Part shown: in pieces, positions 1 through 12,421 of the stretch
How positions within the stretch are numbered: the first letter of the stretch is position 1
Layout of the letters: every line of letters starts with the position of its first letter
Notes under the pieces: generated by a model
The model's input: only the letters and a program-made list of their open reading frames with translations
The model's database searches: none
What the model was told of the DNA's origin: nothing
Assembly: GCF_023168325.1 (NCBI RefSeq)
Contig: NZ_AP025688.1
Coordinates: forward strand, 124,001-188,000
Length of the DNA: 64,000 bases
Direction of reading: 5' to 3'
DNA from: Tsukamurella sp. PLM1
GTDB lineage: Bacteria; Actinomycetota; Actinomycetes; Mycobacteriales; Mycobacteriaceae
Position numbers and translations under genes: made by a program

Positions 1-371
1 CGGCGATCGCCGTGGTCGGTGAAGTCGGTGCGCGGGTCGGCGAGGACCTGCTGGGCGGCGGTGGTGAGCCGGGGCTGGTCGTAGGCCCACTGCCATCGTC
101 GTGGGGTATCGGTTACGGCCAGTGCCAGGGCGAGAACCCCGATGAGCGGGATCGGGAGCAGCCGCCACGAGCAGCGTTTCGTGCGCCGGAACCAGACGGC
201 CAGGTACGCCAGCCATAGGACGATCAGGATGACGCCGAGGACCCATGGCCAGGTGGCCGTGGCGTCGTTGACGCCGAGCATCAGGGTGCGCAGCCAGAAG
301 GCGCAGTTCGCCAGGACGAGGACCGTGAGGGCCCACCCGACCCGCGCGAGGGTACGACTACCGGGCGACAT
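1..371 (-). CDS. Hypothetical membrane protein, 3' part beyond window edge
   Basis: An open frame runs leftwards off the window from an ATG whose complement is at 369-371. It reads MSPGSRTLARVGWALTVLVL and continues uninterrupted for 123 codons. Two hydrophobic segments are visible, at about residues 10-25 and 44-62, and a third at about 80-95, separated by short charged loops containing Arg clusters, so it is probably a multi-pass membrane protein. The visible part ends in a Gln/Thr-rich stretch that looks extracytoplasmic. No known family is recognised. It points the same way as the Roadblock gene and starts 34 bases downstream of that gene's stop, so the two could be co-transcribed. The C-terminus is missing. 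Confidence 0.55.
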   Translation of the reverse strand, partial: MSPGSRTLARVGWALTVLVLANCAFWLRTLMLGVNDATATWPWVLGVILIVLWLAYLAVWFRRTKRCSWRLLPIPLIGVLALALAVTDTPRRWQWAYDQPRLTTAAQQVLADPRTDFTDHGDR

Positions 372-405
372 TCGCCAAGATTAACCCATGCGTCGCTGGC
401 GCGGA

Positions 406-1649
406 TCAGACCTCGATCTGCTCCGCAAGCTTGGTCAGGCGGAAGCGGGCCATCGCGAGGTTGGCGCGCGAGCGGTCGAGAACGAGGTAGAGGAACAGGT
501 CGTCGGTGCCCTGGTTGATGGGGCGCACGATCTGGTACTGCGTGCCCAGCGTGATCAGGATGTCCTCGATGTGATCGTCGAGATCCAGGTCGCCGAGCGT
601 CCGCCCCATCGCCTGGACCAGCGCCGAGTTACCCGCGGCCGCCACCTCGAGGTTGAACTCGGCGGGGTCGCCCGCCGTGGCCAGCGCCATGCCGCTGGCC
701 GCGTCGACCAGCGCCACGCCCAGCGCGCCGTCGATCGCCATGGCTTCGTTCAGGGACTCGTTGAAGTCGGTCATATCGCCGGGCTCCTCGGGTTCGTGCG
801 GGGTGGTCGGGGTGTGCAGGCTCTGCAGGGTCTCCGCGTCGACGTACGTCTCGTCGATCTGCGTGTACGGGAACGGGTCGATCGCCAGCGGCTCCGGCAG
901 CCGCGGCGGCTCCGGCGCATGATGCACCACGTCGACCACTTCGACGTCGATGTACGACTCGTCCGGCTCGTCGAGCGTCTCGGCCGCCGCGGTGCTCGCG
1001 TCGGCTCCGTCCGTGCCGGTCCCGGGCGCCGACGGTGCCTCGTACCGCGGGGGCTCGTAGGCGGGGCGCTCGAACGTGGGCTGCGCCGACGGGTCGAACT
1101 TGGGTGGTGCGAACTGGTCGAAGCCCCCGTCGAACCCGCCGTCGAACCCGCTCGCCGTGGTCGACGACGTGCTGTAGCCGAACCCGCCGGACCGGCCGGC
1201 CTCGAACGTGTCCGGCTCCGGCGCGACGCCCTGGAAGGTCTCGGACGTCAGCGGATCCGTGAGTGGGTCGGGCTTGCTGCGGGGCGGCTCCGGCGCCGAC
1301 GGTGCAGCACCAGGCCCGGCGGCGCCCTGCGCCGCCGCGACCTTGGCCGCGACCTGCTCCTCGGGCGGCGGGATCACCCGCGACGGGCGCGGTCCCTGCT
1401 CCGCGCTGCCCGGTCGCGCGGCGTCCGGTTGGGCGGCGCTCGGCTGCGCGGGGGTCTCGGCGGCCGGCCGCGGGGGCGCGACCTGCCGCTGCGGCGGTGG
1501 CGGCGGGACCGGGCGGGGAGGCACCGTCGGGCCCGGGGAGGCGACGGTGCCGCCGGGCGCGAGCCCATGCCCGTGTCGTGGACGCCGTAGTAGTCCTCGA
1601 CGCGCTGGCGGTTGCTCGGAGGACGGCGCTGGGGGTTCCGTCCGGTCAC
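406..1649 (-). CDS. Roadblock/LC7 domain protein with long Pro/Ala-rich N-terminus
   Basis: The last ~125 residues form a Roadblock/LC7-type domain (NESLNEAMAIDGALGVALVD through LVLDRSRANLAMARFRL). This fold in bacteria often partners small GTPases or acts as a scaffold. Before it lie about 250 residues rich in Pro, Ala, Ser, Asp and Glu with no obvious fold. The proposed GTG start at 1649 overlaps the stop of the MBL/Rieske gene (GTGA overlap) and gives VTGRNPQRRPPSNRQRVEDY. The reading frame has to shift at about 1530-1560, in a C/G-rich stretch, to join the two parts, which I treat as a sequencing indel. Translational coupling suggests it works with the upstream metallo-hydrolase. The actual partner and function are unknown. 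Confidence 0.75.
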
Positions 1650-3233
1650 GTCAGCTTCTTCGCGCGCAGCTCGTGGCCGCTGGAGGTGAGGCACCGGCCC
1701 GACTCCAGGTCCCACTGCCAGCCGTGCAGGTTGCAGGTGAGCTTGCCGCCGTCGACCACGCCGAACTTCGACAGGTCGGCCTTGAGGTGCGGGCAGCGGC
1801 GCTGCACCTCCCAGCCGTCCAGCTCGGTCGACGCGGTGTCGTCGTGCGCCTCGGAGAACCAGCCGTCGGCGTAGGCGATGCGCTCGTCGGTGAGGCACTT
1901 GAAGAAGGTATAGAGGAACTCGTTGTAGCCGCCGATGCGCCAGGTGGTGAACCGGGTCGAGAGGAAGATCGTGTTCACCCAGTCCGGCTCGTCGTCGCGC
2001 AGCACCGTGCGCACCAGTTCCGCGGCGATGCGGAAGCCGTAGCGGTACTTGCCGTCGCCCTCCTGCGGCTCGCGCACCGTGCGGGCGGGGAAGTCGAGCA
2101 CCACGGTTTCGACCGACCCGTCCGACGAGGCCATCTCCAGCCCGACCGGGTAGCCGATCCCTTCGCTGATCAGCGGCGACGCGGCCATGATCGGCTCGAA
2201 CTTGGCCTTGAGCGCGCCGAGCAGGGGGACACCGTCGTCCTCGGCCCAGGTGGCCTTCTCGGCCTCCAGCACCGACGCCTGGCGAGCCGCGAAGGCGTCG
2301 AGGTAGGCCGTCTTGTTCTCGAAGATGTCCATCACCTCGGCCTCCGGGACCGGGTGCGTCAGGGCAACGAGTTCCTTGCCCTTGAAGTCGCCGACGGTGC
2401 CCGGGATGAACAGCAGGCCACCGTCGTTGCCGTTGCGCTTCATCTGGTCCAGGAAGGTGATCTGGTCCGGGAAGATGTTCGACGGGTCGCCGCCCAGCGT
2501 CTCGCGGTCCACGCGGCCTTCGTCGTTGAGGTAGCGCAGCTCGGGGTCGAGGAAGGCCGGCGGGCCCGCGGACGGCACCACCCAGGTGCCGGCGACCTGG
2601 TCGACGTAGCTGCGGGCGCGGTCCATGCCGCGCTGGCGCTTCTGCTCGGCGAAGCGGCGCTTGGAGCCCTTCGGCATGTCGTAGACCATCGGGTACCAGA
2701 TGGCGCCGGAGTACTGCAGCAGGTGCACGTCGACGCCGCCGAACTCGTCGAGCACGTCCATGTCCACGGGGCGGGCGTCGTTCATGTTGAACAGCACCGT
2801 CTCGCCGTCGGAGACGACGAGGCCCGAGTCGCCGATGGGTCCGTCGGCGGGCGCGCAGCGCGATGATCATGATGTCCAGCTCGCCCTTGGGGCCGCTGAT
2901 CGTGTGCTTCACCGAGTCCTGCGTCTCGAAGAACTTCGTGAAGCCCAGCTTCTCCAGCTCGCGCCGCAGGTCCGGGACGGGGTAGTCCGGCAGGAGGACG
3001 GTGGCGTCCTTGTTGACGTTCTCGACCAGGTTCTTCGCGTCGAAGTGGTCGCGGTGCAGGTGGGAGACGTAGAGGTAGTCGACGTCGCCGAGCGCCTTCC
3101 AGTCCAGCTGGGTGTTGTCCGGGAACGGGAACCACGACGCGAAGTAGGCCGGATTGACCCACGGATCGCACAGGATGGTGCCTGCGGCGGTGGAGATGTG
3201 GAAACCCGCGTGCCCGACGCTGGTGACCTGCAC
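1646..3233 (-). CDS. Metallo-beta-lactamase-fold / Rieske [2Fe-2S] fusion protein (CMAH-like)
   Basis: The N-terminus (MQVTSVGHAGFHISTAAGTI, then DPWVNPAYFASWFPFPDN) and the HLHRDHFD motif at about residues 59-66 mark a UlaG/CMAH-like metallo-beta-lactamase fold. The last ~60 residues carry a Rieske site: CPH then CNLH, the C-x-H and C-x2-H ligand pairs of a [2Fe-2S] cluster. Eukaryotic CMP-sialic acid hydroxylase uses the same two domains in the opposite order, so a hydroxylase or oxidoreductase role is possible but unproven. The frame shifts at about 2855-2865, between IMIIALRA and the part containing VSDGETVLFNMNDARP. I read that as an indel in a GC run. It is divergent from the acyltransferase and couples to the Roadblock gene downstream. 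Confidence 0.8.
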
Positions 3234-3324
3234 AGTGGAGCCTTTCGCCTACGTGTCGTTACCGCTACAGGGTAATGGGAGTGACGCGTGCGCGGCTCCG
3301 CGTCCCCACGGTTACGCTTGCGGG

Positions 3325-4088
3325 GTGGAACCCGTCTACGGAACGATTCTCGAAGTTGCCCGCGGTATGTGGGCCTTCCAAGGCATCAAGTTCACCGAGG
3401 TGGACTTCCAGAAGTTCCCCGCTCGGGAGGGGCGGTGGTGGCCATCAATCACACCGGCTACCTGGACTTCCCGTTCGCCGGGAAGCCCGCGTACGCGGCG
3501 GGCCGCCGCAAGGTGCGCTTCATGGCGAAGCAGGAGGTCTTCGACAACTCCAAGTCGGGGCCCATCATGCGGGCGCTGCGGCACATCCCCGTCGACCGGG
3601 AGGCCGGCGCCGAGGCCTACGCCGCCGCCGTCGACGCGCTGAAGTCGGGCGAGCTCGTGGGCGTCTACCCCGAGGCCACGCACAGCCGCAGCTTCGAGCT
3701 CAAGGGCTTCAAGTCGGGCGCCGCGCGGATGGCGATCGAGGCGGGCGTACCGATCGTCCCGGTGGTGGTGTGGGGCGCGCAGCAGATCTGGACCAAGGGT
3801 CTGCCCAAGCAGCTTGGCCGCAAGAAGTTCCGGATCATGATCGGCGTGTGCGACCCGCTCGATCCCGTCGGGCCGCCCGAGGAGCTGACCGCGCGGCTCA
3901 AGGAGTCGATGCAGGCCATGCTGCTGCAGCTGCAGGACCTCTACGGCCCGCACCCGCAGGGCGCGCCGTGGGTGCCCCGCCGCCTCGGCGGCACCGCGCC
4001 CACGCTGGAGGAGGCCGACGCGATGGACGCCGCCGACATCGACGAGCGCCGCCGCAAGCGGGAGGAACGGTTGGGCGACGGTGCCTGA
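3325..4088 (+). CDS. 1-acylglycerol-3-phosphate acyltransferase (PlsC-type)
   Basis: Membrane-associated acyltransferase of the LPLAT/PlsC family, which moves an acyl chain onto lysophosphatidic acid or a similar acceptor. Visible blocks are NHTGYLDF (the NHxxxxD catalytic motif), PEATHSRSF (the substrate-binding block usually written EGT) and VVVWGAQQIW. GTG at 3325 is the best start because EPVYGTILEVARGMWAFQGI matches the N-terminus of this family. The frame shifts near 3432 (KFPAREG to AVVAINHTGY), probably an indel in a G run. The C-terminus is charged and overlaps the HAD phosphatase start by 8 bases, so the two genes are likely one transcript. The exact acceptor lipid cannot be told from sequence. 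Confidence 0.82.
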
Positions 4089-5034
4089 CGGCGCGGGTGC
4101 ACCGTCGGGCCAGGAGGTGAGCGGGGCACCGTCGGGCGAGGAGGTGAGCGGGGCACCGTCGGGCCAGGTCCACGTGACCGGGGTGTCCGGGGTGGACGCG
4201 CCGGGGCTCGATCTGCTCGGCGCGGCGCCGCTGCTGGTCGCGAGCGACGTCGACGGCACGCTCGTCGACGATCATGAGCGGCTCACGCTGCGCACCCACG
4301 TCGCCGTGAACGCGGTGCGCGCCGCCGGCGGCCACTTCGTGCTGGCCACCGGCCGCCCGCCGCGGGCCGTCGACCCGATCGCCGACCAGCTCGACTTCGC
4401 GCCGCTCGCCGTCTGCGCGAACGGCGCCGTACTCTACGACACCGGTTCGGGCCGGGTGGTCTCGGCGGCGCTCATGTCGCCGGAGCTGCTGGAGACCGTC
4501 GCCGAGCTGGTCCGCCGGCACCTGCCCGGCGCCGGGTTCGCCGCCGAGCGAGTGGCCCACGGCGAACACGACGCGGCGACGCCGCGGTTCGCCGCGTCCA
4601 CGGGCTATCAGCACGCGTGGCTCGAGCCCGACACCGTGACGGCCGCGGACGCCGAGGTCCTCGCCCACGCGGCCGTGAAGCTGCTGGTCCGGCAGCCGGG
4701 GATGACCTCCGACGAGATGCACGCCCGTATCGCCCCCCATGTACGCGGCCTCGCCGACGTCACGTACGCCACGAACAACGGGCTCATCGAGTTCCATGTC
4801 CCCGGCGTCACCAAGGCCACCGGCATCCGGCGGGCGATCGAGCACCTCGGCCTGACCGACGGGGTGCGGTCCGCCGCCTTCGGCGACATGCCCAACGACG
4901 CGGAGATGCTCCGCTGGGCCGATGTGGGTGTCGCGATGGGCAACGCCCACCCGGTGGCCCGTGGTGCCGCGAACACCGTCACCGCCACCAATCTCGACGA
5001 CGGTGTCGCCCGGGTGCTGGAGCGCTGGTTCTAG
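4081..5034 (+). CDS. HAD superfamily (Cof-type) hydrolase
   Basis: A haloacid dehalogenase-type phosphatase of the Cof/YidA subgroup. Motif I is VASDVDGTLVDD, motif II is in VLATGRPPRAV, a conserved Lys is in HAAVKLLVRQ, and motif IV is FGDMPNDAEMLRWAD, followed by VGVAMGNAHPVARGAA. These give Mg2+-dependent phosphate ester hydrolysis, usually of sugar phosphates. The frame is open from GTG 4081, which overlaps the acyltransferase stop. The first ~35 residues, however, are a low-complexity tail encoded by a 27-nt tandem repeat and are not part of the family, so true initiation may be later (for example GTG 4174). A palindrome-rich region follows immediately. Confidence 0.85.
   Translation: MPDGAGAPSGQEVSGAPSGEEVSGAPSGQVHVTGVSGVDAPGLDLLGAAPLLVASDVDGTLVDDHERLTLRTHVAVNAVRAAGGHFVLATGRPPRAVDPIADQLDFAPLAVCANGAVLYDTGSGRVVSAALMSPELLETVAELVRRHLPGAGFAAERVAHGEHDAATPRFAASTGYQHAWLEPDTVTAADAEVLAHAAVKLLVRQPGMTSDEMHARIAPHVRGLADVTYATNNGLIEFHVPGVTKATGIRRAIEHLGLTDGVRSAAFGDMPNDAEMLRWADVGVAMGNAHPVARGAANTVTATNLDDGVARVLERWF
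4099..4165 (+). repeat. 27-nt tandem repeat in the HAD hydrolase N-terminus
   Basis: Copies begin at 4099, 4126 and 4153, an exact 27-nt period. Two copies are complete and the third is cut after 13 nt. In frame they encode the 9-residue unit APSGQEVSG. Each full unit contains the word GCACCGTCGGGC, which recurs throughout the window, followed by AGGAGGTGA, a near-perfect anti-16S complement. Copy number may therefore vary by slippage and could affect initiation of the hydrolase. Confidence 0.85.
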
Positions 5035-5079
5035 GTCCGGGTTCGACGGTCCGCCGCCGGGCGCGCTGTGCAAGGCCTC

Positions 5080-5369
5080 GGCTCCCCGGGGGAGCCGGCG
5101 TCCCTGGGTGGAGCTGGTGTCCCCCTCGCTGCAGCAAGGGGGAGACCAGATTGAGCCAGGGATGCCAGCTCCCACTGGGGACGGGATCGCACACCGGCCC
5201 GCTCCCACCGGGGAGCCGGCGTCCCCGGCGAAATCCGGCATCCCACCAACTGCAGTTGTGGGGACGCCAGCTGCGGTCGGGGAGTCCGGCTCCCTGTAGG
5301 GAGCGGAGGTCGGGCGACGGCGGGGTGGAAGCCGGGCGACGGCTGGGAGGTCGGCTCCCTATAGGGAGC
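5080..5369. repeat. Array of short GC-rich palindromes in a gene-free region
   Basis: The 487-nt gap between the HAD hydrolase and the SpoIID gene holds a run of inverted repeats: 5080-5096 (arms GGCTCCCC/GGGGAGCC), 5114-5149 (three matched blocks CTGGT, TCCCCCT and GCTG), 5201-5216 (GCTCCC/GGGAGC), 5237-5268 (outer GGC/GCC, inner AACTG/CAGTT), 5289-5304 (GCTCCCT/AGGGAGC) and 5354-5369 (a perfect 16-nt palindrome). They are separated by GCCGGC- or GTCCGG-like linkers. The arms differ in sequence but keep pairing, which implies structure was conserved. The first hairpins could terminate the upstream operon, but the number is far more than one terminator needs. Confidence 0.75.
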
Positions 5370-5396
5370 AGGAGCCCGGCGCGGCCGGCGCACCCT

Positions 5397-5450
5397 GTGG
5401 CAGATGTGACTGATGTTGCTTACGTGACGGATGTTGTAGATGGTGTTAGT
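5397..5450 (+). promoter_or_regulatory. In-phase 9-nt direct-repeat array upstream of the SpoIID gene (MtrA-like)
   Basis: Six consecutive nonamers begin at 5397, 5406, 5415, 5424, 5433 and 5442: GTGGCAGAT, GTGACTGAT, GTTGCTTAC, GTGACGGAT, GTTGTAGAT and GGTGTTAGT. All start with G and most fit GTKRCNNAT. The last unit carries TTAG, a plausible -10 core, 72 nt before the start codon. The same layout occurs at 35263-35325 before a mycolyltransferase gene. From memory, the reported M. tuberculosis MtrA sites are loosely conserved 9-mer direct repeats controlling cell-wall genes. MtrA binding here is inference. Confidence 0.6.
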
Positions 5451-5521
5451 CTCGACCTCACGTTGAGCTTTGCCCTTTCCGGGGCGGGCCCACTGATGAG
5501 CTGTCGAGCTAAGGAGAAACC

Positions 5522-7647
5522 ATGCCCGTGTGGATCGACGGCGGTCCCCGTCGCCGCCGCGTACGGCGTACCGTCGCCCTCGCGATGCTCCCGGCGCTGG
5601 CCGTGGGCGGCGCTGCGGCGCTGCTCGGCACCACGAACCTCGTCGGCGACCCGATGCTCACCGCGGGGAATGACGTGACCTTCACCGGCCAGGGCAACGG
5701 CCACGGCCGGGGACTCGGCCAGTGGGGCGCCTTCGGCTACGCGAAGTCCGGCTGGAAGGCCGAGCAGATCGTGGCCCACTACTACGGCGGCTCCCAGCTC
5801 GCCCGCGCCGACGTCAACCTCCCGGTCCGCGTCCACCTCACCACGCAGAAGGCCGCGAACGTGCTGGCCCCGGCGGGCGCGAAGATCGGCGACCAGCAGG
5901 TCGCGCCCGGCCAGGCCGTCAAGATCGAGGGTGGCAACGCCGTCATCACCACCGGCTGCGGCGGCCCCGTCGTCAAGACCGTTCCCGCAGGCGCCGACGC
6001 CACCATCGAACCGCTCAACGCGCAGGCGAACCGCCCGGTCGGCGAGCTGCTGAAGTTCTGCGGCAGCAACGCCCCTATCGGGGCGCGATCGCCGCCAAGG
6101 ACGGCAAGGTGTTCAACGTCGTCAACATCGAGGACTACGTGCGCGGCGTGGTGCCGGTCGAGAGCAAGGTCGACTGGGCCGATCAGGGGGGCTACGAGGC
6201 CCTGCGCGCGCAGGCCATCGCCGCGCGCTCGTACGCGCTGGCCGAGAGCGCCAAGCGCGGCGACCGGTACAACGACACCCAGGACTCCCAGGTCTACGGC
6301 GGCGCCGGCAAGGAGGACCCGCGCACCGACAAGGCGGTCGCGAGCACCGCCGGCCTGGTCATGGCCAAGAACGGCTACGCCGTTTCCACCGAGTTCTCCA
6401 GCTCCACCGGCGGCTGGACCGCGGGCGGCGACTTCACTCCGGTCAAGGACGCCGGCGACGTGGTGTCCCCGTACAAGAACTGGACCCAGACGGTGCCCGC
6501 CGCGAAGATCTCCCAGGAGTTCGGCGTCGGCGCGCTGAAATCGGTGCGGGTCACGAAGGTGCAGTCGGCGCAGGCCGGCCGCGTCGAGGCCGTCGAGATC
6601 GTGGGCGCGGACCGCACCGTCACCGCGACCGGCGCGGACGTCCGAAAGAAGCTGGGCCTGCGTTCCGACTGGTTCACCGTCAACGGCCAGGCCCCGGCGT
6701 CCGGCGCGTCGTCGGCGCCCTCCGCGCCCGGGGCGCCGTCTTCCGGGCCCGCCGGGCCGGGGACGCCGTCGTCCGGGGCGAGCGCGACCACCGTCGCGCC
6801 GGTGCCGGGACGCGTCGTGGACCAGCCGATCGTCGCGGCACCGGTGGACCCGTTCAACCCGGTTCCCACCGCACCGAACGCCTCGCAGGTCGCCCCGCAG
6901 GGCGCGACCACGGCCACGGTGAACCCGTCGGCCGCCGTCGCCGCGCCCGCAGCCCCGGCCGCGCCCGCAGCCCCGGCGGCGCCCGCCGTCCCGACGGTGC
7001 CCGGTGCCGCCCCGGCCGCCCCTGCCGCTCCGGCTGCCCCGACCGCCGCCGCGGTACCGACCGCGCCGGCGGCCCCCGCGATCCCGGGCGTCCCCGCGCC
7101 GCCCACGGCCGCCCCGGTGCAGGCCGCGACCGGCGAGGCCGCCGTCGCCGCCGCCTACGCCGCCGCCGGCGGCGCGAACGGCACGCTGGGCAAGGCCGTC
7201 GCCAACCCGATCACGTTCCCCGATGGCTCGATGTTCCAGTCGTATCAGAACGGCACGATCTACTACACGAAGGCGAACGGTGCGCAGGTCGTCCCGTCGG
7301 GCGTGGCCGCGCCCGCGACGTTCCTGAATTGGGCCACCGCGTTCGCCTCGGGCGGGGCGCCCAGCCTGCCGCCGCTGCCGCTGCTCAACCTCATCCCCGG
7401 CTGGGGCGACCTGCTGGGCATCAATCCGACCGCGGAGGCGGCACCGACGGGCGTCCCGGCCGTGCCGGTGGCGCCGGGCGAGTCCACCCCGTCCAGCGCC
7501 GCCGCCCCGTCGGCACCGGCCACCTCGTCCGCAGCCGCGGCACCGTCGGCGCCCGCTGCCGCGACGACGCCCGCGGCGGCCGCCCCGGCACCGTCGGGCG
7601 GCTCCACCCCGCTCGCGGTCCCGACGGTGCCCGGGGCCCCGGCTTGA
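5522..7647 (+). CDS. SpoIID/LytB-domain cell-wall protein with Ala/Pro-rich region
   Basis: Secreted or membrane-anchored protein. An Arg-rich start is followed by a hydrophobic signal or anchor (VALAMLPALAVGGAAALLGT, about residues 18-38). The SpoIID/LytB region includes GNGHGRGLGQWGAFGYA, then NIEDYVRGVVPVES, ALRAQAIAARSYAL and EFSSSTGGWTAGG, features of peptidoglycan-processing or amidase-enhancer proteins. From about residue 390 there is a long Ala/Pro/Ser spacer and then a short block (FPDGSMFQSYQNGTIYYTKA) resembling an LGFP-type wall-binding repeat. The frame shifts near 6078, interpreted as an indel. AAGGAG lies 7 bases before the ATG. It sits where M. tuberculosis has another wall protein beside glf, consistent with an envelope role. 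Confidence 0.8.
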
Positions 7648-7699
7648 TCACACGGCCGGACGGGGTGGCGTCATGCGCGTCGTCCGGCCGGTACCCTGA

Positions 7700-10904
<3,205 letters not shown>

Positions 10905-10908
<4 letters not shown>

Positions 10909-11501
10909 GCGCGAACGCCCCGGAGCAGGCCCTGAGCCCCGAGGAGATGATCCTCGTCGGCGTGCAGGCGCAGCTCGCCGGCCGGCCGGGGGTCCTGCCG
11001 GCCGCCCGCGGCCTCAGCCACTTCGGCGAGCACTCGCTCGGCTGGCTCGGCCTCGCCGCCCTCGGCGCGGTTCTGCAGCCGCAGCGCCGGCGCGAGTACG
11101 TCACGGCGGGTGCCGGCGCGTTCGTCGCGCACGCCGCGTCCGTGGTGATCAAGCGGATCGTGCGCCGCAAGCGGCCCGACCACCCGTACATCACCGTCGG
11201 GGTGGGGACGCCGAGCAAGCTGAGCTTCCCGTCCTCGCACGCGACCAGCTCGACCGCCGGCGCGATCCTGTTGGGCCGCGCGTCCGGCATCCCCGGCGGC
11301 GCGCTGCTCGCCCCGGCCGCCGTCGTCCCGCCGATGCTCACCTCCCGCATGGTCCTTGGCGTGCACTACCCGACCGACGTCGCCGCGGGCGCGGCGATCG
11401 GTGCCGCGACCGCGCTCGCCGCGATCGAGGGTGAGAGACTGTGGGTCGATCGAGCGGCGCGGCGCGGCTCGAAGAACCGGACGAAGGGATCGAACAGCTG
11501 A
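10905..11501 (+). CDS. PAP2-family phosphatase, probable decaprenylphosphoryl-5-phosphoribose phosphatase
   Basis: Membrane phosphatase of the PAP2 family in the position of M. tuberculosis Rv3807c, proposed to remove the 5-phosphate from decaprenylphosphoryl-5-phosphoribose during arabinan-donor synthesis. The three PAP2 signatures are visible: KRIVRRKRPDHP, FPSSHATSSTAG (catalytic His) and SRMVLGVHYPTDVAAG. Several hydrophobic helices surround them. At 198 residues the length is normal. It begins at a GTG overlapping the glfT2 stop and its TGA overlaps the ubiA ATG (TGATG), so it is a tightly packed member of the operon. Its exact substrate is inferred from context. Confidence 0.88.
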
Positions 11502-12421
11502 TGAGCGAGGAGCCGATCGAGCACGGCGAGCCGAAGGCACCGTCGAACCTCGCCACCGGACTGATCAAGGCGATCCGGCCCCGGCAGTGGGTCAAGAACG
11601 TCCTCGTCGTGGTCGCCCCGCTGGCCGCGGGCCGCGACCAGCTCGAGCACGTCGACTTCGCGGGCGTGGGCATCGCGTTCATCGCATTCTGCCTGGCCGC
11701 GTCGTCGATCTACCTGATCAACGACGCCCTCGACGTCGAGGCCGACCGGGCGCACCCCACCAAGCGGTTCCGCCCCATCGCGGCCGGCGTGGTGCCGGTG
11801 AACCTGGCGTACGTGCTCTCGGCGCTGTTCGGGATCGGCGCGATCGCGGTCTCGCTCGTCGCGAACGAGGAACTGGCGATCGTGATCGCGGTGTACATCG
11901 TGATCCAGCTGGGGTACTGCTTCGGCCTCAAGCATCAGGCCGTGATCGACATCTGCATCGTGAGCTCGGGCTTCCTGCTGCGCGCCGTCGCCGGTGGTGT
12001 GGCCGCCGAGCTGCCCAAGGGCCTGTCGCAGTGGTTCCTGCTGGTGATGGCGTTCGGCTCGCTGTTCATGGCGGGGGGCAAGCGGTACGCGGAGCTGCAG
12101 CTCGCCGAGCGCACCGGCGCCAAGATCCGCAAGTCGCTGGAGTACTACACCACCACCTACCTGCGCTTCGTCTGGACGCTCGCGGCCACCGCCGTGGTGC
12201 TCTGCTACGGCCTGTGGGCCTTCGACAAGACGGTGCACCCGGACAACATCTGGTACGCCCTGTCGATGGTGCCCTTCACCATCGCGATCCTGCGCTACGC
12301 GGTCGACGTCGACGGTGGCGAGGCGGGCGAGCCCGAGGAGATCGCCCTGGGGGATCGCGTGCTGCAGGTGCTCGCGATCGCGTGGATTGGAACCGTCGTT
12401 GCCGCGGTCTACTTCGCCTGA
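11501..12421 (+). CDS. ubiA: Decaprenyl-phosphate phosphoribosyltransferase (DPPR synthase)
   Basis: Integral-membrane prenyltransferase-fold enzyme that transfers 5-phosphoribose from PRPP to decaprenyl phosphate, the first committed step to the arabinose donor decaprenylphosphoryl-arabinose. The first Asp-rich motif is NDALDVEADRAHPTKRFRPI and the second acidic region is AVDVDGGEAGEPEE near the C-terminus. Hydrophobic helices fill the rest. The family opening RPRQWVKNVLVVVAPLAAG is clear. The 306-residue length is as expected. The ATG overlaps the stop of the PAP2 phosphatase thought to act on its product. The gene corresponds to Rv3806c. Confidence 0.93.
   Translation: MSEEPIEHGEPKAPSNLATGLIKAIRPRQWVKNVLVVVAPLAAGRDQLEHVDFAGVGIAFIAFCLAASSIYLINDALDVEADRAHPTKRFRPIAAGVVPVNLAYVLSALFGIGAIAVSLVANEELAIVIAVYIVIQLGYCFGLKHQAVIDICIVSSGFLLRAVAGGVAAELPKGLSQWFLLVMAFGSLFMAGGKRYAELQLAERTGAKIRKSLEYYTTTYLRFVWTLAATAVVLCYGLWAFDKTVHPDNIWYALSMVPFTIAILRYAVDVDGGEAGEPEEIALGDRVLQVLAIAWIGTVVAAVYFA

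Noticed and set aside
388..1590. 400-residue plus-strand open frame opposite the Roadblock gene
   Set aside because: Arg/Gly-rich shadow of high-GC coding DNA; the minus-strand frame has a recognisable domain.
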